Source: an uncultured Paraprevotella sp. (lineage in GTDB: Bacteria; Bacteroidota; Bacteroidia; Bacteroidales; Bacteroidaceae). Taken from it: a stretch of DNA of 64,000 nucleotides. This document shows positions 9,491 through 18,486 of the stretch, in pieces. The position numbers and the translations under genes were made by a program. How positions within the stretch are numbered: position 1 is the first letter of the stretch; each line of letters begins with the position of its first letter. The notes below the pieces were generated by a model that did not search any database, had not been told where the DNA came from, and saw nothing but the letters and a program-made list of their open reading frames with translations. The stretch spans positions 86,777 through 150,776 of the forward strand of contig CALUIS010000005.1 in NCBI GenBank assembly GCA_944320765.1, in the 5' to 3' direction.

Positions 9491-11395
9491 ATGGCTTTAG
9501 TGAATCCTTATTTGCAGGTGGAAGGTTTGACCAAGCGCATCGGCGAGCGGGTCTTGTTCGAGAATGTATCGTTCGGAATTGCCGAGGGGCAGCATGTGGG
9601 GCTGATTGCCAAGAACGGGACGGGAAAGTCCACCTTATTAAATATACTGGACGGACGTGACGGATATGACGACGGACGGATTGTGTATCGTAACGGATTG
9701 AAAGTGGGGTATCTGGAACAGTCTCCTTCTTATCCTTCGGACTTCACGGTGATAGAGGCATGTTTCAGCCACGGGAACGAGGTGACCAATCTGATCCGGG
9801 AATATGAGAAATGTATGGCCGCTCCGGGCAATCCGGGGTTGGATACCATTTTGGACCGGATGGAACGCGAGAAGGCCTGGGACTACGAGACGCGGGCCAA
9901 ACAAATCCTTTCGCAGCTGAAAATCGTGGCCTACGACCAAAAGGTCTCCACTCTTTCCGGCGGGCAGCTCAAGCGTGTCGCGCTGGCCAACGTGCTGATT
10001 ACGGAGCCGGACTTGCTGATTCTGGACGAGCCGACCAACCATCTGGACCTGGAGATGATAGAATGGCTCGAAGGATACCTGAAGCGTTCCAAGCTGAGCC
10101 TGCTGATGGTGACGCACGACCGTTATTTCCTGGACCGTGTCTGCTCTGTCATATTGGAATTGGACGACCATACTCTTTATGCTTACAAGGGAAACTACAG
10201 CTATTACCTGCAGAAACGTCAGGAGCGTATCGACGCATCCAACGCCGAGGTGGCGCGGGCCAATAACTTGTACCGCAAGGAACTGGACTGGATGCGGCGT
10301 ATGCCTTGTGCCCGAGGACACAAGGCGCGTTACCGCGAAGAGACGTTTTACGAGCTGGAGAAGGTGGCCAAGCGGAAGGTCGCGGAGCAGCAGGTGGCTC
10401 TGGAAGTGAAGTCGTCCTATATCGGCAGCAAAATCTTCGAGGCCGACTATATCAGCAAGAGCTATGGTCCGGACAAGGTCATACTGAAAGATTTCTTCTA
10501 CAATTTCTCACGCTACGAGAAGATGGGAGTCGTGGGGAACAACGGTACGGGAAAGTCTACGTTCATCAAGATTTTGTTGGGATTGGTGAAGCCGGACAGC
10601 GGACGGGTGGTCGTCGGGGAGACCGTGAGGTTCGGGTATTACTCGCAGGAAGGACTGGCTTTTGACGAGCAGATGAAGGTGATAGACGTGGTGCGGGGCA
10701 TCGCGGAATATATCGATTTGGGCGGGGGGCGCCATTTGTCGGCCATGCAGTTCCTGCAACATTTCATGTTCTCGCCCAAGGACCAGCAGAATTACGTGTA
10801 TAAGTTGAGCGGCGGGGAGCGTCGCCGGCTGTATCTTTGTACGGTGCTGATGCGGAATCCCAATTTCCTGGTGCTGGACGAGCCTACCAACGATTTGGAC
10901 ATCGTGACTTTGCAGGTGCTGGAGGAATATCTCCGTTCGTTTAAGGGGTGCGTCATCGTGGTGAGCCATGACCGTTACTTTATGGACAAGGTGGTGGACC
11001 ACCTGCTGGTCTTCCAAGGGCAGGGTGACGTGCGGGACTTTCCGGGGAACTATACGCAGTACCGCGAATGGAAGGAAGAGAAGCTGCAGGCGGAGCGGGA
11101 TATGCAGAAAGCGTCCCCGCGCCAGGAGCAGAAGGCGCCGGCAGCCCCGAGGCATCGTTCGGATGAAGATGGCAAGAAACGGAAGCTGACTTTCAAGGAG
11201 AAGCGGGAGATGGAGACACTGGAGAAGGAAATCGAGGCCTTGGAAGCTGAGAAGAAAGAAATAGAGGCGGCTTTGTGCGGCGGTTTCTTGTCGGTGGAGG
11301 AACTGACGGAAAAGTCCAAACGCCTGCCTTTGCTGAACGAGGAGCTGGACGAGAAGTCCATGCGCTGGTTGGAACTGAGTGAGACAGGGGAATAG
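9491..11395 (+). CDS. uup: ABC-F family ATPase, Uup type
   Basis: Soluble ribosome-associated ATPase with two ABC domains and no membrane segments, 634 aa. Domain 1: Walker A KNGTGKST (near residue 40), signature LSGGQLKRVALA, Walker B LLILDEPTNHLD. A linker (about 250-320) follows, then domain 2: Walker A NNGTGKST (near 350), signature LSGGERRRL, Walker B FLVLDEPTNDLD. The C-terminal 80 residues are a charged coiled coil (EMETLEKEIEALEAEKKEIE), the mark of Uup rather than EttA. Family members act on stalled or misfolded ribosomal complexes; some ABC-F proteins give antibiotic resistance, but nothing here shows that. Confidence 0.9.
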   Translation: MALVNPYLQVEGLTKRIGERVLFENVSFGIAEGQHVGLIAKNGTGKSTLLNILDGRDGYDDGRIVYRNGLKVGYLEQSPSYPSDFTVIEACFSHGNEVTNLIREYEKCMAAPGNPGLDTILDRMEREKAWDYETRAKQILSQLKIVAYDQKVSTLSGGQLKRVALANVLITEPDLLILDEPTNHLDLEMIEWLEGYLKRSKLSLLMVTHDRYFLDRVCSVILELDDHTLYAYKGNYSYYLQKRQERIDASNAEVARANNLYRKELDWMRRMPCARGHKARYREETFYELEKVAKRKVAEQQVALEVKSSYIGSKIFEADYISKSYGPDKVILKDFFYNFSRYEKMGVVGNNGTGKSTFIKILLGLVKPDSGRVVVGETVRFGYYSQEGLAFDEQMKVIDVVRGIAEYIDLGGGRHLSAMQFLQHFMFSPKDQQNYVYKLSGGERRRLYLCTVLMRNPNFLVLDEPTNDLDIVTLQVLEEYLRSFKGCVIVVSHDRYFMDKVVDHLLVFQGQGDVRDFPGNYTQYREWKEEKLQAERDMQKASPRQEQKAPAAPRHRSDEDGKKRKLTFKEKREMETLEKEIEALEAEKKEIEAALCGGFLSVEELTEKSKRLPLLNEELDEKSMRWLELSETGE

Positions 11396-11401
11396 GTAAA
11401 A

Positions 11402-11446
11402 GGGTGGGGCAAGTGTCCGCTCAGCTGCGGGACACTTGCTTCACCC
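11402..11446. terminator. Terminator shared by the ABC-F gene and relA
   Basis: GCAAGTGTCC at 11409-11418 pairs with GGACACTTGC at 11430-11439. The outer arms GGGTG and CACCC extend the stem. The relA stop codon (11421-11423) lies in the loop, so the hairpin overlaps the end of relA and closes both convergent genes. Confidence 0.6.
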
Positions 11447-13634
11447 CTTTGATGGCCTTCAGCTTCTTGACCAACTGTTGCAGCTTGCCGGTATCGTCCA
11501 GCATGACGGTCAGCGTGCCGGAGAAAAGTCCGTCATGGGAGTCGATGCTGATGCTCCGCAGCAGGATTTTCTCTTCCTTGCTGATGACGGACGTGATGTT
11601 GCTCACGATGCCCAGGTCGTCGTTGCCCACCACTTTCAGGGTGATGGGGTACTGGCTGCCCCGTTTGCCGGCCCATCGCGCCTTTACGATGCGGTATCCG
11701 AAACGTTTGCGCAGTTCCTTGGCGTTGGGGCAGTCGCAACGGTGGATTTTGATGCCCCCGTTTATCGTGACAAACCCGAACACGTCATCGCCGTATATCG
11801 GCTGGCAGCATTTGGCCAGCGTGAAGTCCAGCCCTTTCAGGTTTTGGTCGATGACCAGCACGTCGTCGTGGGCTTTGGCTTTCAGTTCGGCCTCAGAGGG
11901 GACGTTGTAGTTTTCCGCGCTGGGGGCCGGCGCGTGTTCCGCTTGTCCGGCTTCAATCTTCTGCTGTTCCAGGTAGGTGTCGATGACCTCGTTCACGTCG
12001 AGTGTCTCGTCGGCCAGGCTTTTGTAGAAGTCCGTCACCACCTTGAAGCCGAGTTTCTTGATGGCGTGCATCATGGTCGGCTCGTCGTATTCGATTTTCC
12101 TGTTCTTGAATTTGCGTTCCAGAAGTTCTTTGGCGAAAGCCCCTTGTTTGGCCTGCATCTCCTTGAGCGCCTGCCGTATTTTGGTGCGTGCCTTTCCTGT
12201 GGCGACGAAATTCAGCCAGTCCTGTTTGGGCGACTGGTTGCCGGCCGTCAGGATTTCCACTTGGTCTCCGCTGCTCAGTGCCTGGCGCAACGGGGCGTTC
12301 TTGCCGTTGATTTTCGCTCCGATGCAGTGGTCGCCCACGTTGGTGTGGATGGCATAGGCGAAGTCCAGCACGGTGGCGCCTTTGGGCAGTTTGAAGAGGT
12401 CGCCTTTCGGGGTGAACACGAATACCTCGTCCTCGTAAAGGTCCATCTTGAACTGGTCCATGAGCTGCATGTCATCGTTGTTCTCCAATGCGCTGCGGAT
12501 GTTGTTGAGCCATTCGTCCACGCCGCTTTCTCCGCTCTTGATGCCTTTGTAGCGCCAGTGCGCGGCCAGTCCGCGTTCGGCGATTTCGTCCATCCGTTCC
12601 GTGCGTATCTGCACTTCCACCCATTTGTTTTCCGGCCCCAGGACTGTGATGTGCAAGCTTTCGTAGCCGTTGCTTTTGGGAATGGACAGCCAGTCCCTCA
12701 GCCGTTTGGGGTTCGGCTGGTACATGTCCGTGATGATGGAGTACACTTGCCAGCATTCCATTTTCTCTTTCTCGACCGGGGAGTCCAGAATGATGCGGAT
12801 GGCGAACAGGTCGTAGATGCCTTCCACCCCGCAATGCTGCTTTTTCATCTTCTGCCAGATGGAGTGGATGCTCTTGGTGCGTCCCTTGATGTGGAATTTC
12901 AGTCCTGCCTGCCTGAGCTTCTCTTCGATGGGCCCGATGAACTTCTCGATGTATTCGTCACGCGACTTCTTGGTGGCGTTCAGTTTCTCCTTTATTAGAT
13001 AGTAGGCATCGTGTTCCAGGTATTTCAGGGACAAATCCTCCAGTTCGCTTTTCAGGCGGTAGAGGCCGAGCTTGTGTGCCAGCGGGGCGTACAGGTAGGC
13101 CGCCTCTTCCGACACCCGGTGCTGGGCCTCCTTGTTCTCCGTGTCCTTGATTTGCCGCATCACGTTCACGCGGTTGGCAATCATGATGAGGATGACCCGC
13201 ATGTCCTCGGCGAAGGACAGCAGCAGGCTTCTGAAGTTCTCGCTCTCCACGGTGGGCGTCTTCTCGTACAGTTCCTGGATGCGGTTCAGTCCCCGGATGA
13301 TGCCGGCCACATCCTCCCCGAACTCCTTCTCCACGTCTTCCGGGCTGCAATACCCGCAACGCACGCAGGTGTGCACCATGATGCCCACGATGGCGCCCCG
13401 TGTCAGTCCGATTTCGGAGGCCACGATGAGTGCCGTTTCCATATCGCTGATGATGAGGTTCATGCCGAACACGTTCCGTCGTATCAGGTCGCGGCGCACG
13501 GCTTCGATTAAATATCTCTTTATTTTTTTGCAGTCATCGGGATAGAGGATGCTGCCGGAGAGCTTGAGCAGCTCCCGGTATAATTGGGTCAGCCGTACTT
13601 TTTCTTCGGGTGAGAAAAAAGAGTTTTGTTCCAT
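11421..13634 (-). CDS. relA: RelA-type (p)ppGpp synthetase with degenerate hydrolase domain
   Basis: Long RSH enzyme making the alarmone (p)ppGpp, 737 aa from the chosen start. Order: pseudo-hydrolase HD domain (about 40-190), synthetase (about 230-370, with GRTKSIHSIWQKM and the catalytic VEVQIRT motif), TGS (about 400-465), Zn-finger-like region with CC (KCCQPIYGDD and HRCDC), and C-terminal ACT. The HD signature is lost: the family's HDVVED reads HTCVRC, LADRLHNM reads IANRVNVM, and the first metal-binding His is absent. It should therefore be synthetase-only, like proteobacterial RelA. The frame extends to an ATG at 13664, but a -7 box overlaps that codon, so ATG 13634 (MEQNSFF) is chosen. 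Confidence 0.9.
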   Translation of the reverse strand: MEQNSFFSPEEKVRLTQLYRELLKLSGSILYPDDCKKIKRYLIEAVRRDLIRRNVFGMNLIISDMETALIVASEIGLTRGAIVGIMVHTCVRCGYCSPEDVEKEFGEDVAGIIRGLNRIQELYEKTPTVESENFRSLLLSFAEDMRVILIMIANRVNVMRQIKDTENKEAQHRVSEEAAYLYAPLAHKLGLYRLKSELEDLSLKYLEHDAYYLIKEKLNATKKSRDEYIEKFIGPIEEKLRQAGLKFHIKGRTKSIHSIWQKMKKQHCGVEGIYDLFAIRIILDSPVEKEKMECWQVYSIITDMYQPNPKRLRDWLSIPKSNGYESLHITVLGPENKWVEVQIRTERMDEIAERGLAAHWRYKGIKSGESGVDEWLNNIRSALENNDDMQLMDQFKMDLYEDEVFVFTPKGDLFKLPKGATVLDFAYAIHTNVGDHCIGAKINGKNAPLRQALSSGDQVEILTAGNQSPKQDWLNFVATGKARTKIRQALKEMQAKQGAFAKELLERKFKNRKIEYDEPTMMHAIKKLGFKVVTDFYKSLADETLDVNEVIDTYLEQQKIEAGQAEHAPAPSAENYNVPSEAELKAKAHDDVLVIDQNLKGLDFTLAKCCQPIYGDDVFGFVTINGGIKIHRCDCPNAKELRKRFGYRIVKARWAGKRGSQYPITLKVVGNDDLGIVSNITSVISKEEKILLRSISIDSHDGLFSGTLTVMLDDTGKLQQLVKKLKAIKGVKQVSRS

Positions 13635-13652
13635 GTCGCACAGATTTTTAGC

Positions 13653-13660
13653 CAAAGGTA
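13653..13660 (-). promoter_or_regulatory. -7 box for relA that fixes its start
   Basis: Reads TACCTTTG on the minus strand, an exact TAnnTTTG. It overlaps the upstream in-frame ATG region and places the transcript start near 13646, about 12 nt before the ATG at 13634. Confidence 0.5.
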
Positions 13661-13704
13661 GCATTTTTTTTGCAGGAATGCTTATCCCATTGCTTAAAAA
13701 TCCG

Positions 13705-13712
13705 TATATTTG
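13705..13712 (+). promoter_or_regulatory. Candidate -7 box for the DUF4301 gene
   Basis: TATATTTG is an exact TAnnTTTG match, 38 bp before the ATG at 13751. No clear -33 box was found. Confidence 0.45.
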
Positions 13713-13750
13713 GATGTTATTTAGTGCAAAATTTATAAGCTGTTACTTAT

Positions 13751-15265
13751 ATGTTGACAACGGAAGACAAGGCCTTGTTGGCCCGTAAAGGAATTACTGA
13801 GGGGCAGATAGAAGCTCAGTTGCAAACATTTAGGAAGGGTTTTCCTTTCCTTAGACTGAAGGCGGCCGCCTCTTTGGACAATGGAATTCTGGCACTTTCG
13901 CCGGAAGACTGCAGGCGTTATGAGGATGTCTGGAACGCTTACAAGGCGGAGGGTAAGGCTGTCACCAAGTTCGTGCCGGCTTCCGGCGCGGCCAGCCGGA
14001 TGTTCAAGGACATGTTCGAGTTCTTGGATGCGGCCTACGATGCGCCGGAGACGGATTTTGAGAAGGCTTTCTTTGCCGGCATCCGCCGGTTCGCGTTTTT
14101 CGAGGATTTGGATGCGGCGTGCCGGAAGAACGAAGGTGCGGGAGTGGAAAGCCTGATGGAGGCCGGACAATATAAGAAGGTGGTGGCGAACATGCTCCGC
14201 CCTGAAGGCTTGAACTATGGCCAGCTGCCCAAGGGGCTGCTGAAGTTCCACCGCTATGCGGAGGGGGCGCGTACGCCCGTGGAGGAGCACCTGGTGGAGG
14301 CCGCCTTGTATGCGGCCAGCCAGGGAAAGGCCGAGGTGCATTTCACGGTAAGCGCGGAGCATAAGGCGCTCTTCAAGGCATTGGTGGAGGAGAAACTTCC
14401 CGTGTATGAGAAGAAGTTCGGCGTGGAGCTGCATGTGACTTTCTCCGAGCAGAAACCGTCCACCGACACGTTGGCGGCCACGATGGACAACGAACCCTTC
14501 CGTGTGGACGGCAAGCTCTTGTTCCGTCCCGGCGGGCACGGGGCCTTGATTGAGAACCTGAACGACTTGCAGGCGGATGTGGTCTTCGTGAAGAACATCG
14601 ACAACGTGGTGCCGGACCGGCTGAAGGCCGACACCGTCACCTACAAGCAAGTGCTGGCCGGCGTGCTGGTGGACCTGCAGCGGCGCGCTTTCTCTTATTT
14701 GCGGAAGCTGGACAGCGGCGACTACGGCCATGCGGACATTGAGGAAATCATCCGTTTCGTGCAGCAGAACCTTTGTTGTCGGCGCGAGGATGTGAAGGAC
14801 CTTGAGGATGCGGAGCTGGTCATTTACCTGCGCAAGAAGCTGAACCGCCCGATGCGCGTGTGCGGCGTGGTGAAGAATGTGGGCGAGCCGGGCGGCGGGC
14901 CGTTCCTGGCCTATAACCAGGACGGCACCGTGTCGCTGCAGATTCTTGAGAGCAGCCAGATTGACACGGGGAATCCGGAATACGTGGCGATGTTCAAGGA
15001 CGGGACTCACTTCAATCCCGTGGATCTGGTCTGTGCCTTGAAGGATTACAAGGGAGGCAAGTTCAACCTGCCGGACTACGTGGACCGGAACACGGGTTTC
15101 ATTTCCTATAAGAGCAAGAACGGGAAGGAACTCAAGGCTTTGGAGCTGCCAGGGTTGTGGAACGGCGCGATGAGCGATTGGAACACGGTGTTCGTGGAGG
15201 TGCCTTTGGACACGTTCAACCCGGTGAAGACGGTGAACGACCTCTTGCGCGAGCAGCATCAATAA
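13751..15265 (+). CDS. DUF4301 family protein
   Basis: 504-aa soluble protein, full-length for DUF4301, a family found mainly in Bacteroidetes. Conserved features seen: an N-terminal helical segment, a glycine-rich FVPASGAASRMFKDMFEF stretch (about 75-95) that resembles the phosphate-binding start of nucleotidyltransferases, and a central VVFVKNIDNVVPDR segment. There is no signal peptide or membrane segment. Function is not established; a sugar-nucleotide-related activity is only a guess from the glycine-rich stretch. It is followed 38 bp later by purT in the same direction. Confidence 0.8.
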   Translation: MLTTEDKALLARKGITEGQIEAQLQTFRKGFPFLRLKAAASLDNGILALSPEDCRRYEDVWNAYKAEGKAVTKFVPASGAASRMFKDMFEFLDAAYDAPETDFEKAFFAGIRRFAFFEDLDAACRKNEGAGVESLMEAGQYKKVVANMLRPEGLNYGQLPKGLLKFHRYAEGARTPVEEHLVEAALYAASQGKAEVHFTVSAEHKALFKALVEEKLPVYEKKFGVELHVTFSEQKPSTDTLAATMDNEPFRVDGKLLFRPGGHGALIENLNDLQADVVFVKNIDNVVPDRLKADTVTYKQVLAGVLVDLQRRAFSYLRKLDSGDYGHADIEEIIRFVQQNLCCRREDVKDLEDAELVIYLRKKLNRPMRVCGVVKNVGEPGGGPFLAYNQDGTVSLQILESSQIDTGNPEYVAMFKDGTHFNPVDLVCALKDYKGGKFNLPDYVDRNTGFISYKSKNGKELKALELPGLWNGAMSDWNTVFVEVPLDTFNPVKTVNDLLREQHQ

Positions 15266-15303
15266 TGAGCGTATGGCGAGTCTTACATTATTAATATATT
15301 GTC

Positions 15304-16473
15304 ATGACGAAAAAGATTTTATTATTAGGTTCAGGAGAACTGGGCAAGGAATTCGTGATTGCCTGCAAGCGTAAGGGGCAATACGTGATTGCCTGCGATT
15401 CGTATGCACACGCGCCGGCCATGCAGGTGGCTGATGAGTGCGAAGTGTTCCACATGCTCGACGGCGACGCCCTCATGGCTGTGGTGGAAAAGCATAAGCC
15501 GGACATCATCGTGCCGGAGATCGAGGCCATCCGCACGGAGAAGCTGTATGACTGCGAAAAGATGGGCATTCAGGTGGTGCCGAGCGCACGGGCGGTGAAC
15601 TTCACCATGAACCGCAAGGCCATCCGTGAGCTGGCCCATACGGAATTGGGCTTGAAGACGGCCAACTACCGTTATGCCCGGACTTTCGACGAGCTGAAGG
15701 CTGCGGCGGATACCGTCGGCTTCCCTTGCATCATCAAGCCTTTGATGAGTTCGTCCGGCCATGGTCAGAGCAAGGTGGACTCCCCGGATGGCCTGAAACA
15801 GGCGTGGGACTATGCCTGTGCGGGTGCGCGGGGGGATGTGAAGGAGGTGATCGTGGAGCAGTTCATTCCTTTCGACAGCGAGATCACGTTGCTGACCGTG
15901 ACGCAGAAGAACGGCCCCACTCTGTTCTGCCAGCCCATCGGCCATGTGCAGAAGGGCGGGGATTACCGTGAGAGCTTCCAGCCCGCGGCCATTTCTCCCG
16001 AGATGCTGAAGGAGGCGCAGGACATGGCGGAGAAAATCACCCGGGCCCTGACCGGTGCCGGCATCTGGGGCGTGGAGTTCTTCCTGAGCCACAAGGAGGG
16101 GGTCATCTTCTCCGAGCTGAGTCCGCGTCCGCATGATACGGGCATGGTGACGTTGGCCGGCACGCAGAACCTGTCGGAGTTCGAGCTGCACTGCCGCGCC
16201 GTGCTGGGCTTGCCCGTTCCTGAAATCACCCAGGAGCGCATGGGGGCCAGCGCGGTCATCCTTTCCGAGGTGGAGACCGAAGGCCGTCCCCGTTATTCCG
16301 GCGAGGAGGAAGTCTGCGCGGCGACGAACACCTATCTGCGCATTTTCGGCAAGCCGGTGGCGCATGTGGGACGGCGCATGGGCGTGGTAGTCTGCTGGGA
16401 CAAGCTGGATGCGGACCAGATGGCGTTGCGTGAAAAGTGCAAGGGCTTGGCAAGTAAGGTTAAAGTATATTAA
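15304..16473 (+). CDS. purT: Formate-dependent phosphoribosylglycinamide formyltransferase
   Basis: Third step of purine synthesis: formate + ATP + GAR gives FGAR, avoiding formyl-folate. 389 aa, matching E. coli PurT (392). It is an ATP-grasp enzyme: N-terminal Rossmann-like domain starting [15 protein letters not shown], then the ATP-grasp fold with [14 protein letters not shown] (about 150), the metal/ATP region GVEFFLSH and [15 protein letters not shown] (about 275), and a small C-terminal domain. The SGELG motif distinguishes it from PurK. Start fixed by ATG 15304. Confidence 0.95.
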   Translation: MTKKILLLGSGELGKEFVIACKRKGQYVIACDSYAHAPAMQVADECEVFHMLDGDALMAVVEKHKPDIIVPEIEAIRTEKLYDCEKMGIQVVPSARAVNFTMNRKAIRELAHTELGLKTANYRYARTFDELKAAADTVGFPCIIKPLMSSSGHGQSKVDSPDGLKQAWDYACAGARGDVKEVIVEQFIPFDSEITLLTVTQKNGPTLFCQPIGHVQKGGDYRESFQPAAISPEMLKEAQDMAEKITRALTGAGIWGVEFFLSHKEGVIFSELSPRPHDTGMVTLAGTQNLSEFELHCRAVLGLPVPEITQERMGASAVILSEVETEGRPRYSGEEEVCAATNTYLRIFGKPVAHVGRRMGVVVCWDKLDADQMALREKCKGLASKVKVY

Positions 16474-16489
16474 TACGGAAATAAAAAAG

Positions 16490-16535
16490 CGGATACAAGG
16501 CTTGTTTTAAAATAAAAAGCGTACCTTTGTATCCG
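16490..16535. promoter_or_regulatory. Inverted repeat around the tRNA-Gly promoter
   Basis: CGGATACAAGG at 16490-16500 pairs with CCTTTGTATCCG at 16524-16535 (one bulged T). The right arm contains the -7 box TACCTTTG. It could end purT transcription or act as an operator. Confidence 0.4.
16502..16529 (+). promoter_or_regulatory. Promoter of tRNA-Gly and probably of the nhaD operon
   Basis: TACCTTTG at 16522-16529 is an exact -7 box ending 10 bp before the tRNA 5' end; TTGT at 16502-16505 may be the -33 box, 16 bp upstream. Confidence 0.6.
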
Positions 16536-16539
16536 ATTT

Positions 16540-16612
16540 GCGACAATAGCTCAGTTGGTAGAGCATCGGCTTCCCAAGCCGAGGGTCGCGGGTTCGAGTC
16601 CCGTTTGTCGCT
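16540..16612 (+). tRNA. tRNA-Gly (CCC)
   Basis: 73-nt cloverleaf. The acceptor stem GCGACAA pairs with TTGTCGC, the D arm is AGCTCAGTTGGTAGAGC, the anticodon stem TCGGC/GCCGA encloses loop TTCCCAA with anticodon CCC, and the T arm is CGGGTTCGAGTCCCG. The discriminator is T; CCA is not encoded. It reads GGG codons. Confidence 0.96.
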
Positions 16613-16631
16613 CTCTTATCCACTTTTTCCC

Positions 16632-18041
16632 ATGACCCTTGTAATTGTCATTGTGCTGTTTTTAGGATATTGCGCGATTGCCACGGAGCATATCACCAAT
16701 ATCAACAAGGCGGCGGTGGCGATGTTTGTCGGGGTCATTGCATGGATGCTCTATATGGTGGCAGGCGGGCATTATGTAAATTTGCTGCACGCCGAGGAAT
16801 ATGCCGAGTTCCTGGCCGGGAGCGATTCGTCTGTCACGTCCTTGAAGAATTTCATCGCAAGCCATGTTTTCATCGCCCATGTGGCGGACATCTGCCAGAT
16901 TGTGCTATATCTGTTGGCCACCATGTCCATTGTGGACCTGCTGAACTCCAACGGATGTTTCGACTTCATCAGCGAATGGATCATGACGCGCAACAGCAGG
17001 CGGCTGTTGTGGCTGGTGGCTTTCATCACGTATGGCCTTTCGGCGAATTTGGACAATCTGACCACGGCGGTGATGATGTTCGCCATCATGCGTCAGTTGT
17101 TGCCGAACAGCCGTTTCCGGATGTATTACGGGGCGGTGATTGTCATTGCGGCCAATGCCGGGGGGTGCCTGACGGTGATTGGCGACATCTCCACGTTGAT
17201 GCTGTGGGTGAAGGGTGCCGTGACGCCGTCCAACTTTTCCGGGGCCATGTTCCTGCCTTCGCTTGTGGCGATGGTGGTCCCCACCTATCTGGTGTCCAGG
17301 GAATTGCCGGAGCAGATGAATATCAACACGCCGCGTATCCGTTACCGCGGCGACGACACGGTGCTGACGCGCTGGCAGCGCATCCTGATGCTTTTTGTGG
17401 GGATAGGCGGTCTTTGGTTCATTCCCACGTTCCATCACCTCACCAAGCTCCCTCCTTTTGTGGGGGCGCTTTGCGTGTTGGCGCTTTTCAGCGTGGTGAA
17501 CGAGTTGTGCAACCGTAAGCTGATTAAGTCCGAGCAGCCGTTTTTCCGTCCCACGCCGCGTTTCATGCAGTCGGAGAGTATCCAGACCATTTTGTTTTTC
17601 ATCGGGGTCAGCATGGCGATTTCGGCCATACAGGAGACCGGCGCGCTCCACACCGCTGCGGCATGGTGCGACCGGTATATCCATAATATATATGTATATA
17701 GCCTGATTCTGGGCGTGATTTCCGCGTTTCTGGACAATGTGGCCTTGGTGCTGACCAGCATTTCCATGTACGATGTGGTGGGGATGGTGGATGCCATTCC
17801 GGGAGTGGATGCGGATTATATCCGTTCTTTCGCCCTTAACGGCCAGTATTGGCAGTTGGTGGCCTACAGTGGCGGGATTGGCGGGTGTCTTCTTTCCATC
17901 GGTTCCACGGCGGGATATGCTTTGATGAAAAGCGAGAATGTTTCCATTTGGTGGTATCTCCGTCACGTCTCAGGAAAGGTCTTTGTGGGTTGGCTGGCCG
18001 GTTTGGGGGTCTATTTCCTTATTGACTCTTTTGTCCGGTGA
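16632..18041 (+). CDS. nhaD: NhaD-type Na+/H+ antiporter
   Basis: 469-aa inner-membrane protein of the ArsB/NhaD superfamily with about 12 hydrophobic segments. Typical NhaD features include ATEHITNINKAAVAMFVG after the first segment, the LSANLDNLTTAVMMF motif (about 145) and the SAFLDNVALVL motif (about 370), whose Asn/Asp residues lie in the ion path. The frame runs back through the tRNA, so the ATG 20 nt after the tRNA end is chosen; it begins directly with a membrane helix. No promoter fits in the 19-bp gap, so it is probably co-transcribed with tRNA-Gly. It is followed by a small membrane protein, ravA and viaA. Confidence 0.9.
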   Translation: MTLVIVIVLFLGYCAIATEHITNINKAAVAMFVGVIAWMLYMVAGGHYVNLLHAEEYAEFLAGSDSSVTSLKNFIASHVFIAHVADICQIVLYLLATMSIVDLLNSNGCFDFISEWIMTRNSRRLLWLVAFITYGLSANLDNLTTAVMMFAIMRQLLPNSRFRMYYGAVIVIAANAGGCLTVIGDISTLMLWVKGAVTPSNFSGAMFLPSLVAMVVPTYLVSRELPEQMNINTPRIRYRGDDTVLTRWQRILMLFVGIGGLWFIPTFHHLTKLPPFVGALCVLALFSVVNELCNRKLIKSEQPFFRPTPRFMQSESIQTILFFIGVSMAISAIQETGALHTAAAWCDRYIHNIYVYSLILGVISAFLDNVALVLTSISMYDVVGMVDAIPGVDADYIRSFALNGQYWQLVAYSGGIGGCLLSIGSTAGYALMKSENVSIWWYLRHVSGKVFVGWLAGLGVYFLIDSFVR

Positions 18042-18051
18042 GCGGTTGAAT

Positions 18052-18468
18052 ATGGAAGGTATGCAGGTTGGTAATTCTCTTTTCAGGCAGAAGATATTGG
18101 CGTTCACTCTGATACAGGTGGCTTTGTTAAGTTTCCTGTTGGTGGTGTCCGTGGTCATACGTATCATGCTTTACCCCCACCACTATCTGGAAGCCCTTCC
18201 GCTTTATTTCATCGTGGGCTTCTTCTTTCTGTGGGAGATGCTGGACTTTCTGTTGGTGTCCAAGGAACTGGAGGCTTCCGGCGGCAAGCTGCAGAGTTCG
18301 TTTGTGGTGCGGGCAGTCCTTCGTCTGTTCGTCTCCTTGGCGGCTGGATTCTTCATCAGTGCGTTCCTGTCCGCCCAGTTCCAGTTCACGGCCGTGATTT
18401 TCCTGGTGTTTTTGGTGGCCGAATATGTTTTCGATTTCATTTTCTATCGCCAGGTCTTGAGGAAATAG
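18052..18468 (+). CDS. Small membrane protein of unknown function
   Basis: 138 aa with about four hydrophobic segments (around 15-40, 50-68, 82-105, 110-130) separated by short charged loops. It loosely recalls ATP-synthase subunit I or DUF-type four-helix membrane proteins, but no family is recognised. The frame continues upstream into nhaD; ATG 18052 (MEGMQVGN) is preferred, with ATG 18061 also possible. It lies 10 bp after nhaD and 18 bp before ravA, so it belongs to the nhaD-ravA-viaA operon. Confidence 0.65.
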   Translation: MEGMQVGNSLFRQKILAFTLIQVALLSFLLVVSVVIRIMLYPHHYLEALPLYFIVGFFFLWEMLDFLLVSKELEASGGKLQSSFVVRAVLRLFVSLAAGFFISAFLSAQFQFTAVIFLVFLVAEYVFDFIFYRQVLRK

Positions 18469-18486
18469 GAAGCGGTGGGTCGGAAG

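Noticed and set aside
16527..16631. N-terminal extension of nhaD through the tRNA
   Set aside because: These codons are the tRNA-Gly gene; the antiporter begins at ATG 16632.
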